Positions 1 to 6,790 are shown, numbered from the stretch's first letter. The stretch: DNA of 12,533 nt from Bacillota bacterium (GCA_017420625.1 JAFOIR010000152.1:1-12533), one strand, 5' to 3'. Numbers and translations are program-made. Notes: generated by a model from the letters alone, not told the origin.

Positions 1-20
1 CTTCGATTGTTTTTCTCAGG

Positions 21-44
21 CCGCCGGGCTTACCGGCGGTTTTT
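21..44 (+). terminator. Intrinsic terminator, plus strand
   Basis: A perfect 7-bp stem (CCGCCGG at 21-27 and CCGGCGG at 33-39) closes a 5-nt loop and is followed directly by five T at 40-44. This would end a plus-strand transcript arriving from left of the window. Read on the minus strand the stem has an A-run before it but no T-run after it, so it is a poor terminator for the gene fragment at 60-134. Confidence 0.6.
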
Positions 45-59
45 CCGTTCCATCCGGGT

Positions 60-137
60 TTACTGCTCAGGGCTGGCGAACCGCCAGATCAGCTGGGGCT
101 GATTCATGCTGCCGTACAGCACGCGGAGGTTGCGTCA
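60..137 (-). pseudogene. Possible 3' end of an interrupted gene
   Basis: Directly after the recombinase stop (TGA, 135-137), the same minus-strand frame continues open for 24 codons and ends in TAA at 60-62. The peptide is RNLRVLYGSMNQPQLIWRFASPEQ in part (from RNLRV to ASPEQ). Its codons are GC-ending (CGC, CTC, GTG, CTG, CAG), unlike the AT-richer recombinase. It has no start of its own. I read it as the tail of a host gene split by integration, with the crossover at or just below position 137. The product is not recognised. It could also be a chance open frame, because 24 codons is short. Confidence 0.3.
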
Positions 138-1694
138 GGCGACCTTTGGAACCACCCCGGAGAGAAAAAGAAGAATTTGGGCCTTACAGGCAAAAGAAAA
201 CCCTTGAAGCGTCTGCCTCAAGGGTGGTGGTGGAGCAAGACGAGCCAAATCCGAACCAAATGCCTCTTCTACCGCTTCCCTGGGAATTGTTTCCGTTCCG
301 CTGTGGAAGTTGTACGTGAATACGTACCTGTCATCATAAACATATATGCTATTCAGGAAAATGTCAATGATCTGTTTCTGATAATTCAGATCATTCGGGT
401 CGCCATGCTTGAATTGACTGATCCATTCTACAATCTGCAGCTTCGTATATTTCGGTCTGGTCAGTTCTGCCTGCATGATGCTGACATTCAGATCACTGCG
501 CCGGGCTTCCAGTTGGTCAAGCCGTTCCTTTGTGGAAGGGGTCAGCACTCCGGCTTGAATGGCATTCAGCATATTCTCAATGCCTTTTTCACATTCTTTC
601 AGTTGCTCCCGAAGTGCCGGGATCGTCGTGTCCTCTTTGGATTGCAGTTTCACAATGCTATCCGCAACCCGTTCGATCGTTTCGTCTTTTGACAGAACCT
701 TATCGACCGTGATGATCACCGCTGCCCGCTCAATCAGCTGTTTCTTGATGGCTTTCAGCTTGCAGCTGTGTTCATGCTTAGCTCCGGCACACTTGTAATA
801 ATAATGTTTGGCTCCAGTCCGACTGGTTCCGCTTTCTCCCGCAAGCATCTTTCCGCATTTGCCGCAGAAGAGCTTTGTTGTCAACAGGTACTCTTCATCC
901 GCCTTTGCTTTTGCGGGAGCGTGCCGATTACTTTCCATGCGCTGCTGAACACGTTCAAACTGGTCTTTTTCAATGATCACCGGCAGTTTGTCCGGAATGC
1001 AGATCGTTCCGTAGTGATACTCGCCCAGATACTTCCTGTTTTTCAGCACAGTTCCCAGACTGGCAATCCTGAATGGTTTCCCTGCTGCTGTCAGCAATCC
1101 GCGGCTATTCAGGGAATCAACGATATCTTTCATGAGTTCCCCATCATCATAGCGTTGGAAGATTTCTTTCACAATCGGCGCGGTTTTCGGATCAATCTCC
1201 AGCACCCCATCAGCACCTGTCCGATATCCCAGAGTCACCTGACCGCCATTGTTCTTTCCCTTGAGGGCGTTTTCCATCTGTCCGCGCTTGATTTTCTGAG
1301 ACAATTCTGCTGAATAGTATTCCGCCATCCCTTCCAGCATGGACTCCAGAATGATACCTTCCGGGCCTTCTGATATATTCTCTTTTGCGGATACCACTTT
1401 GATCCCGTGCTTCTTCAGGATATGTTTATAATATGCGCTGTCATACCTGTCACGGGAAAAACGGTCCAGTTTCCAGACCAAAACGATTTCAAACAATTCT
1501 TTTTCCGCATCCTTGATCATCCGCTGGAATTCAGGGCGATCCGCGGAACGCGCTGAAAGGGCACGGTCAATGTAGGTACCAAGAATCGTGATGCCATTAC
1601 GCTTTGCATACTCTGTGCATTCCCGGATCTGACCCTCAATGCTTTCCTCTCGCTGACTGTCAGAGGAATACCGCGCATAGATTACAGCATTCAT
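135..1694 (-). CDS. Large serine recombinase (site-specific integrase)
   Basis: This is a 519-residue large serine recombinase, the probable integration and excision enzyme of the element. The N-terminal resolvase domain (about 1-145) has the ARYSSDSQ active-site segment with the likely catalytic Ser10, and the KLDRFSRD motif (residues 75-82) that supplies catalytic arginines. A recombinase domain follows (about 150-260), then a zinc ribbon with Cys277, Cys280, Cys302 and Cys311, a coiled coil (about 340-410), and a short C-terminal region. The start is ATG 1694, with GAGGTGA about 7 nt upstream; an in-frame ORF reaching back to 1763 has no such site. The last 18 or so codons lie beyond an intrinsic terminator inside the frame (191-224), so the tail from about residue 500 is probably not functional recombinase sequence. 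The domain assignment is secure; the target site is unknown. Confidence 0.93.
   Translation of the reverse strand: MNAVIYARYSSDSQREESIEGQIRECTEYAKRNGITILGTYIDRALSARSADRPEFQRMIKDAEKELFEIVLVWKLDRFSRDRYDSAYYKHILKKHGIKVVSAKENISEGPEGIILESMLEGMAEYYSAELSQKIKRGQMENALKGKNNGGQVTLGYRTGADGVLEIDPKTAPIVKEIFQRYDDGELMKDIVDSLNSRGLLTAAGKPFRIASLGTVLKNRKYLGEYHYGTICIPDKLPVIIEKDQFERVQQRMESNRHAPAKAKADEEYLLTTKLFCGKCGKMLAGESGTSRTGAKHYYYKCAGAKHEHSCKLKAIKKQLIERAAVIITVDKVLSKDETIERVADSIVKLQSKEDTTIPALREQLKECEKGIENMLNAIQAGVLTPSTKERLDQLEARRSDLNVSIMQAELTRPKYTKLQIVEWISQFKHGDPNDLNYQKQIIDIFLNSIYVYDDRYVFTYNFHSGTETIPREAVEEAFGSDLARLAPPPPLRQTLQGFSFACKAQILLFLSGVVPKVA
191..224 (-). terminator. Intrinsic terminator inside the recombinase 3' end
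   Basis: On the minus strand a perfect 7-bp stem (CCCTTGA and TCAAGGG, plus coordinates 224-218 and 207-201) closes a 10-nt loop and is followed by TTTTCTTTT. The element is oriented to stop recombinase transcription, yet the reading frame runs through it for about 18 more codons. Confidence 0.7.
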
Positions 1695-1716
1695 CGATTC
1701 TTCACCTCGGTTCTGG

Positions 1717-1760
1717 TTTATTATGCCATTAGTGCCATTTATTATGCCATCAATTGGCAT
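1717..1760. repeat. Direct repeats and palindrome upstream of recombinase
   Basis: TTTATTATGCCAT occurs twice, at 1717-1729 and 1738-1750, exactly 21 bp apart, so both copies face the same side of the helix. A third partial copy (GTGCCATTT) lies between them. The second copy overlaps an inverted repeat, ATGCCA-TCAAT-TGGCAT (1744-1760). The cluster fills the 65-bp gap between the nucleotidyltransferase stop and the recombinase start. It may be an operator for the recombinase gene or a recombinase binding site; the sequence cannot separate these. Confidence 0.5.
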
Positions 1761-2572
1761 CATAATGATGTTTCATCCTGTGCTTTAGTGTTTTTCTTTT
1801 TGCTTTTTTCTTCAGATGCTTTCAATTCTTGTAGTTGCTGAAGCACTGAGGATCTTTTTTCTTTACGTTGAAATACATTTTCGATCACAGAATGAAGATT
1901 GTCCTGAGACAAAATCCCAGGATACGCTTCCTGAAACTGTACCAAACTGATACTTGTTTGAATCTCACTGTTTCTTACTGTTTCATAAGCCTTTTGATAA
2001 TCAGCAATTGATAGAATCTGCTGGATATATTGTTTTGCTTCTTCGGAAAAATCATCCCATCCACCATACAAATTGGTAACAGCAAGTTCAATCTGCTCCA
2101 TTGATATCGGATTTCCCATCCGCTTTTGTTCTGCTAAGATTCCAATAATGTCAGAAAGATCGTTTTTATACTGTCTCCCAGACCGAAGCTTCATTGCAAT
2201 CAAGTATTCTCCTGTTATCATACGAACATTCAGCACTTGATTGAATGTTCTGTATGCAACTGAATACTGTCTCAGTTTAGGTGACCAGGAAGCAGTCTTC
2301 ATAAAATCAGCATTTAACCAGCCATTCGGAAGATCATGCATATCACCAACACGATTTATTGCTTCTTTCATAATTGATACATCCGGAAGGACGGCATCAA
2401 TATCAGTAGTCATTTCTCTGAAGCCATAACTTTCAATAATCGCAGCTCCTCCAATTAATATGATTTCCACAGGAGTGTTTTTCCCACCAAGCCTTTTATA
2501 CTCCTTGGAAAGATCCCGGAAGAACAAATTGATATTATCTTTGGTGAATACTTTGCTGTCATCAGATAACAT
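1760..2572 (-). CDS. Nucleotidyltransferase-fold protein, toxin-like partner of HTH protein
   Basis: A 270-residue protein with a DUF6036/AbiEii-like nucleotidyltransferase fold. The core motif is visible: GGAA at residues 41-44 followed by TTDID at 55-59, giving the GG...DxD metal-binding signature of the DNA polymerase beta superfamily. A second conserved stretch, KLRSGRQYKNDLSDI (about 128-142), matches the Arg/Lys...D..D segment seen in these proteins. The start is ATG 2572 with GAGGTG six bases upstream; ATG 2584 is in frame but has no good site. It overlaps the upstream HTH gene by 11 bases, so the two are translationally coupled. Relatives are toxins of TA or abortive-infection pairs that transfer nucleotides to RNA or protein; applying that here is inference. 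The last 30 or so residues are charged and probably disordered. Confidence 0.75.
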   Translation of the reverse strand: MLSDDSKVFTKDNINLFFRDLSKEYKRLGGKNTPVEIILIGGAAIIESYGFREMTTDIDAVLPDVSIMKEAINRVGDMHDLPNGWLNADFMKTASWSPKLRQYSVAYRTFNQVLNVRMITGEYLIAMKLRSGRQYKNDLSDIIGILAEQKRMGNPISMEQIELAVTNLYGGWDDFSEEAKQYIQQILSIADYQKAYETVRNSEIQTSISLVQFQEAYPGILSQDNLHSVIENVFQRKEKRSSVLQQLQELKASEEKSKKKNTKAQDETSL

Positions 2573-3131
2573 TGCGCACCTCATTTTCTACGATGTTAAA
2601 CCGTTTAAACTCTGGAATAGCTTCCTTCCACGCTGCTTCCTTTGGAGCATCATTCTTCTCCGCTAAAGCCAATGCCAAAACACCAGAAGGATAAACTTTT
2701 TCAGACAGCTTCATGCTGCGTAAATCATCATAATCACTGCATAAAGAAATCTGATTCAGGCGACTGATATAGTCAACCATCGCCAACAGATATAGGCATT
2801 CTGGATACCATGCTTTTTCATAGTACCGTCGGATATCATCATTCGATAGTGTTTGCAAAAGGAAATCTATATCTCCTAATTCCTTAAGTCGATGGCATAC
2901 ATTACTTTTAAATATAGAAAAAGAGCAACGTTGTTCTTTGGCCGCTTCAAGCAATTCCTCTACGGTAACATTGAACGCCTTTGCTATCTGGTAAACTGTT
3001 TCCGCATTACATTTTCCCAAACTGGTTTTTCCATTGCAGATATCATTTATTGTCATATATGGTATATGAGTATCTTGAGACAGACGGTATTTTGTCATAC
3101 CATATTGCTCCATGAGATCATTCACAATCAT
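2562..3131 (-). CDS. XRE-family HTH protein, likely antitoxin/autorepressor
   Basis: A 189-residue protein. Residues 1-65 form an HTH_3/XRE DNA-binding domain (YGMTKYRLSQDTHIPYMTIN then the recognition region, ending FNVTVEELLEAA). The remaining 120 residues carry a conserved-looking helical domain (WYPECLYLLAMVDYISRLN) with no named function that I recognise. The longer ORF start at 3332 is rejected: ATG 3131 has GAGGGGGG about 8 nt upstream and sits 16 nt below a near-consensus promoter, whereas the extra 67 residues are a hydrophobic shadow. It is first in a two-gene operon with the nucleotidyltransferase. The perfect palindrome in its promoter spacer is the expected binding site for autoregulation. 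It may serve as antitoxin, but that is inferred from gene order. Confidence 0.8.
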   Translation of the reverse strand: MIVNDLMEQYGMTKYRLSQDTHIPYMTINDICNGKTSLGKCNAETVYQIAKAFNVTVEELLEAAKEQRCSFSIFKSNVCHRLKELGDIDFLLQTLSNDDIRRYYEKAWYPECLYLLAMVDYISRLNQISLCSDYDDLRSMKLSEKVYPSGVLALALAEKNDAPKEAAWKEAIPEFKRFNIVENEVRNVI

Positions 3132-3153
3132 CAGTATAACCCCCCTCAACGAT

Positions 3154-3182
3154 AATATAACGGTATACCGTGATTGTGTCAA
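3154..3182 (-). promoter_or_regulatory. Near-consensus sigma-70 promoter of the HTH/nucleotidyltransferase pair
   Basis: On the minus strand, TTGACA (3182-3177) and TATATT (3159-3154) are separated by exactly 17 bases. Transcription should begin near 3147, leaving a leader of about 16 nt that contains the GAGGGGGG ribosome binding site before ATG 3131. Confidence 0.85.
3160..3171. promoter_or_regulatory. Operator palindrome inside promoter spacer
   Basis: ACGGTATACCGT is a perfect 12-bp palindrome placed between the -35 and -10 boxes. A protein bound here would block RNA polymerase. The obvious candidate is the XRE protein of the operon it controls. Confidence 0.7.
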
Positions 3183-3331
3183 GAGGGTAAAGTATATAGT
3201 AATTTTTTCAATATATGCAAAAACGACTGAAGAAACTAAAAGGAGAGGAGGAACAAGCAAAAAGCAAGGGAACAAAAAAAGAAAGAAATGAAGGGGTTTC
3301 AATAGCTTATATAAAAACTTGCATACAAACA

Positions 3332-4204
3332 TTATAGCTTATCAATAAGGCGAGGGGTATATACAAGATCAAACAGATAAATATCCCCGTTTTTGTCAAT
3401 CAACCCATTGCGGAAAATGTGTTCTATTTCTACATCTTTTAGTTTCTCTTGAACTACTTCCTTGTTTGGAAAACCATAGAGAAGCAACTTGCCTTTTGTA
3501 TCCAGGCCGCATAGAAAATGAGTACAAGCAAAGGCCAATTCATTTACGTTCGTCCATTCCAATTCTTTACTATTAGGTCTGTCAATTCCCTCAACAAACA
3601 CCCGACCCTGAGTATCAAGCCATGCTATTTTAAGCCCATTAGTTATGATTTCCCGGACATCTTTGGGCGGAGTTATGGATAAATTGTTAGAGAAAAAAGC
3701 TACTCCATCATGGTTTCTCCCAACAACAGAATAATCCACTGATAGTTGAACAATGTCATTCCAATCCTTAACGCCATTATCATCTTCCATGCCACAATAA
3801 AGGATTGTCCCATCTGTTGAGATTCCATATGAACACATAATATCGGAACATATAGATGAGCATTTCCAATCCTGTGTATTGCATTGCCCGTCATCATTAT
3901 TGCCATAAGCAAGGACACTATTGTCATCCAACAAGACTAAAAAATGATCAGATGAGATTGATACCTGACGAATGGCTGCAGGATCAATATCTTTTATCCA
4001 TTGTTGAATATCAGGCGATGCAGCATAGCCTTTTTCATTTCCAACAATATAACTGTATTGCCAGTTATCCGCATCAGTAATACATGAATCGGCATAGAAA
4101 ACACGTATTGTGGACACGTCTTCAGCCGTGGAAAGAGAATAAATAAATAGGAATATGATAGAGATTAAACAAATGAGAACGCACCATGCTTTGAATCTTT
4201 GCAT
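3332..4204 (-). CDS. Membrane-anchored or exported protein with RCC1-like repeats
   Basis: A 290-residue protein. Residues 7-24 (WCVLICLISIIFLFIYSL) form a signal peptide or membrane anchor. The rest has degenerate RCC1/beta-propeller-like units: HFLVLLDDNSVLAYGNNDDG (88-107), a second at about 125-137 (YGISTDGTILYCG), a third at about 193-206 (IAWLDTQGRVFVEG), and a fourth at about 229-244 (HFLCGLDTKGKLLLYG). Each shows the typical pattern of hidden strand, D-x-x-G turn, then strand and glycine. There are four or five units, fewer than the seven of a closed RCC1 propeller. ATG 4204 has AAGGGG about 11 nt upstream. It lies 63 bases after the exported protein gene at 4268-5329 with no terminator between, so the two are probably co-transcribed. 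A role at the cell surface is likely; its ligand is unknown. Confidence 0.7.
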   Translation of the reverse strand: MQRFKAWCVLICLISIIFLFIYSLSTAEDVSTIRVFYADSCITDADNWQYSYIVGNEKGYAASPDIQQWIKDIDPAAIRQVSISSDHFLVLLDDNSVLAYGNNDDGQCNTQDWKCSSICSDIMCSYGISTDGTILYCGMEDDNGVKDWNDIVQLSVDYSVVGRNHDGVAFFSNNLSITPPKDVREIITNGLKIAWLDTQGRVFVEGIDRPNSKELEWTNVNELAFACTHFLCGLDTKGKLLLYGFPNKEVVQEKLKDVEIEHIFRNGLIDKNGDIYLFDLVYTPRLIDKL

Positions 4205-4267
4205 TTCTTAGTTTCCCCTTCATCAGAAGACACAGCTCAGTTCAGCCGGTTTCTGCTCCATATATGA

Positions 4268-5329
4268 TCAATTGTATTTCAAAGGTTCCCGAAACCTGAT
4301 ACCATAAACCCCATTTGCAGGCGTTCCGTTAAGTTCGTTTTCACCAAAGCATTCTGTTGAAAACTCAAGAAACAGGCAGGGCAAAAGACTCTCAGGTGAT
4401 TGTTCAGGCATGTTGTGATTGTCACAGACAAGGATCATCTCCATCTCTGTTTCTCTGCCATTCTGACAGGTGTCATACCTGTTTATATTTCCAATCTCGT
4501 CTGCCGGAAGCAATTGTATCCATGGACTGTTAGTTCCGATTTCGAGGCAAAAGACAGCATAGGGCATCTGTTTTTCAAAACCAATTACCAACTTATAGGC
4601 AGTCTTGTTTGTCAGATCCACCGGTTGCCAGTCATCTGACCCGGCATCAACGAGAACATCTGTAACGGGAAGACGTGATGGATCGATTGGACTTATTTCT
4701 TTAACGTATGCTTTGATGCCATCATCAATATAACGTTTTTCCCGCACAGCTTTATTTGTGTTGATTGATAACATCCGTTTATATCTGAAACTCGTTTCCG
4801 GCTGAAATTCAATATTGCAGACCAGATCCGCGCTTTGAATCCTTGAAATAAGATCTCCCTTTCCTGCCGCTTCACGTTTTGCTATGGCTTCAAGGCAGAT
4901 GCAGCAAGGCTTCTGTTTCAGCTCTTCCGCATCAATATCAATAAAATTACATTCTGCACCAGACAAATAAGAATAGCGGGGATAGATTTGAATATCCTGA
5001 CAGTTGTTGATCCTGAAATCAGTAATTCTGATCACATCATAGTAATCATCAGGCACCTGTGGCTTCATAGTGAATTCCAGGCGGAAAAGAATCTTTTGCC
5101 ATTGTTCCTGATAGCCCTCTATCTGATCAGCTGTTTCATCATCCACTCCGGCATAAGCCCAGGAATAAGACGTCAGGGAATGTGCACTTCCCCAATCCCA
5201 ACTGTCATTTGCATCAAAAGACACCAATTCCATTTCAAAGAATTCAAACTCATCCATTTCTCCTGTTGCTAAAGCAAAAAGCATTACTGAAATAACCATC
5301 ACAAACAAAAACAACCAGCGTTTTGTCAT
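4268..5329 (-). CDS. Exported protein of unknown function
   Basis: A 353-residue protein that I do not recognise. Residues 1-22 (TKRWLFLFVMVISVMLFALA) form a clear Sec signal peptide with no lipobox cysteine, so it is probably released or held by other means. The mature part is acidic and rich in aromatic residues near its N terminus (EFEFFEMELVSFD), with alternating strand-like stretches that suggest a beta-sandwich fold, and six or more cysteines, including CCIC at about 141-144. The start ATG 5329 is well supported by GGAGGAG six bases upstream. It is the first gene of a pair with the RCC1-like protein. Both are AT-rich relative to the mob and par genes, which suggests a separate cargo origin. 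Confidence 0.75.
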   Translation of the reverse strand: MTKRWLFLFVMVISVMLFALATGEMDEFEFFEMELVSFDANDSWDWGSAHSLTSYSWAYAGVDDETADQIEGYQEQWQKILFRLEFTMKPQVPDDYYDVIRITDFRINNCQDIQIYPRYSYLSGAECNFIDIDAEELKQKPCCICLEAIAKREAAGKGDLISRIQSADLVCNIEFQPETSFRYKRMLSINTNKAVREKRYIDDGIKAYVKEISPIDPSRLPVTDVLVDAGSDDWQPVDLTNKTAYKLVIGFEKQMPYAVFCLEIGTNSPWIQLLPADEIGNINRYDTCQNGRETEMEMILVCDNHNMPEQSPESLLPCLFLEFSTECFGENELNGTPANGVYGIRFREPLKYN

Positions 5330-5375
5330 GTTTCTCCTCCATAGCCTCCTTGCTAATTTGCGTTAGACTCTGTTA

Positions 5376-5486
5376 CTAAATACTCCGCTCACGATCAAAA
5401 CTATATCCATTAATCAGAATGGATTGTAGTTCTGAAAAAGAAATAATCTCAAAGATAATGGCTTGTACCTCCTTTTGTTTCTCCAT
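5376..5486 (-). other. Intergenic stretch with possible 36-residue ORF
   Basis: The 228-base gap between the two flanking genes holds an ORF starting at ATG 5486 (MEKQKEVQAI to SFDRERSI) that lacks a ribosome binding site. A strong AAAAGGAGG (5468-5476) lies inside it, 8 nt before an in-frame ATT codon (5457-5459) rather than ATG, GTG or TTG. Either a small protein starts at a rare ATT, or this is the decayed start of a lost gene. No terminator was seen in the gap. Confidence 0.2.
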
Positions 5487-5557
5487 GTTTCAGAGAAGAA
5501 CGTTTCTTTTTGCAATATAATGAATACCGTTGCATTTTCTGCAAATCAAAATACTTA

Positions 5558-6406
5558 TCATCTTTTTCTACATTTTCCCCTTCCATGCTGCGGTTGTGTT
5601 TTACCTCTCTTACTGTCCAGATTCTTTATCTGCGGTGATTTCCCGAGTAGATTGACCAGCATTATCATTTCGTTTTCAGACACTTTTTCCCTCGGGATCT
5701 GCATGGCTTCGCAGAACTGCTTTGCCAGGACTTCCGCGCCGGTTTTACCGTCCATCGCCATCTGGATATTTTTCTGAATGTCGTCGGCAGTAGGAATACT
5801 TCCTTCGTCCGCTGTCATGGAGTCCGTCTTATGTTCTTCCCGGATGTCGTGCACAATCGCATCCAGATCTTCATGCATGACATGGCTGAAGAAGCTTTCT
5901 TCATCAAGCTGCATAGCCATTTCTATTGTGCGCATATGCAGATCGTTCTCGTCAGGATTGTGACGGGAAATTACTTCCTGCCGCGCTGCTTCCAACACTA
6001 CATTCATGCTTTGAACCCGCATTTCCGCAATGCGATCCACTACAATTTCCATATCTGTCATTAACCGTGGAAACCCATTATGCGTGATCATTTCGCTCAG
6101 AAGCCGATGATTGAATTTGCCTGTGCGAAGCGTATCCAGTGCGTCATCGCTCAGATGCAGTTCAGCAATATCGCCGCCCTCCCGGTCTTTGTTTTCTGTC
6201 AGCCCAAGCAGATAATCCGTTGACACGCCGTAATATTCGGACAGCTTTACAATAGCAAACGGGCTGATATCCTTAAAGTCATTCGATTCATAATTGCCCA
6301 GCGCTGATTTGGACAGGCCGGTTTTCTCTGCCAACTGTTCCAGCGTCAGTTTCCGCTCACACCGCAGATCCTTCAGTCTTTCCTGTATTGTCAGTTTTAC
6401 TTGCAT
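5558..6406 (-). CDS. XRE-family transcriptional regulator
   Basis: A 282-residue regulator. Residues 6-68 are an XRE/HTH_3 domain (IQERLKDLRCERKLTLEQLA, then TGLSKSALGNYESND, ending YYGVSTDYLLGLT). The C-terminal 210 residues are helical and acidic with a basic tail (KRGKTQPQHGRGKCRKR). It has no peptidase or sensor motif that I can see. The true start is ATG 6406, with GGAGGG six or seven bases upstream; a TTG just before it is in frame but not needed. The gene faces away from the par/mob genes and shares a 380-base regulatory region with them, with inverted repeats over its own promoter. It is therefore a candidate master repressor of itself and the divergent module. This type of regulator is often seen beside parM-like genes in Clostridia elements. 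Confidence 0.85.
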   Translation of the reverse strand: MQVKLTIQERLKDLRCERKLTLEQLAEKTGLSKSALGNYESNDFKDISPFAIVKLSEYYGVSTDYLLGLTENKDREGGDIAELHLSDDALDTLRTGKFNHRLLSEMITHNGFPRLMTDMEIVVDRIAEMRVQSMNVVLEAARQEVISRHNPDENDLHMRTIEMAMQLDEESFFSHVMHEDLDAIVHDIREEHKTDSMTADEGSIPTADDIQKNIQMAMDGKTGAEVLAKQFCEAMQIPREKVSENEMIMLVNLLGKSPQIKNLDSKRGKTQPQHGRGKCRKR

Positions 6407-6437
6407 CAAAATCCCTCCGGAGCCTTATTCCACCGCT

Positions 6438-6466
6438 ATTGTAGCATTTTTCCAAGAGCGTGGAAA
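6438..6466 (-). promoter_or_regulatory. Regulator promoter with overlapping inverted repeat
   Basis: On the minus strand, TTTCCA (6466-6461) and TACAAT (6443-6438) are 17 bases apart, and TG one base before the -10 makes it an extended -10 promoter. The -35 box is one arm of the inverted repeat TTTCCA-N6-TGGAAA (6449-6466), so a bound protein would cover the promoter. An A-rich run just upstream could act as an UP element. Confidence 0.65.
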
Positions 6467-6487
6467 GAGGCTCTTTTTTGTGCGCTT

Positions 6488-6502
6488 TTCCAACCTCTGG
6501 AA
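6488..6502. promoter_or_regulatory. Second operator-like inverted repeat
   Basis: TTCCA-ACCTC-TGGAA repeats the half-sites of the 6449-6466 element, about 38 bp away centre to centre, with a 5-base rather than 6-base spacer. The same regulator probably binds both. Any plus-strand promoter for the par genes near here would be covered by it, but I found no convincing -35/-10 pair on that strand. Confidence 0.45.
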
Positions 6503-6550
6503 CATACGCAAATCGGCCTTCAAAAGTAATAAATTCAATGTGTCCGAGGC

Positions 6551-6784
6551 GTTCATACGCGCCCGGGCATACGAACCTTCCCAGCTGAATAGCCGTCCCG
6601 AACCTCTCGAAACCGCGATGATCCCTCTATCTTAGGAGGAGAGCGCCCCACTGGGGCCGGTACCGAGCCAACCAAGGTGTCCTGCCGGAGAGAGCAAGGG
6701 GGAGCGGCAAAAAAAGAAAAATCGGATCGATACCGAGATCCTTCGGTAAACCAACTCGACCGAACTACTGAAAAGAAAGGAGGG
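6551..6784 (+). other. Structured, mostly non-coding leader of the par/mob module
   Basis: This is the gene-free stretch between the divergent operators and the 60-residue gene. It holds a 26-bp imperfect palindrome (GTTCATACGC at 6551-6560 against GCATACGAAC at 6567-6576), a CCTC/GAGG hairpin near 6625-6640, GCCCC-ACT-GGGGC at about 6644-6656, TGCCG...CGGCA closing a purine loop (6683-6709), and TACCGA-GATCCT-TCGGTA (6731-6748). Alternative CCGA/TCGG pairings overlap the last hairpin. It resembles an untranslated leader with regulatory structure, but I cannot assign it to a known RNA family. Confidence 0.4.
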
Positions 6785-6790
6785 ATGCCC

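Noticed and set aside
177..1313. Several plus-strand ORFs of 60-181 codons opposite the recombinase
   Set aside because: They are antisense shadows of a gene with clear domain motifs and show no recognisable protein features.
3225..3296. Purine-rich tract on the plus strand
   Set aside because: Compositional bias only; no repeat unit, hairpin or terminator was found, and it lies in an ordinary gap.
2562..3332. Start of the HTH gene at 3332 giving a hydrophobic 67-residue N-terminal extension
   Set aside because: The promoter (3154-3182) and ribosome binding site lie inside this extension, and its hydrophobic look comes from a purine-rich plus strand.
3302..3342. Direct repeat ATAGCTTAT at 3302-3310 and 3334-3342
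   Set aside because: Nine AT-rich bases 32 bp apart, one copy within a coding end; too weak to call a target duplication.
6455..6479. AGAGC/GCTCT hairpin with a T-run on the plus strand as a terminator
   Set aside because: The stem is only 5 bp with a 10-nt loop, and the bases are better explained as the regulator's operator and upstream A-tract.
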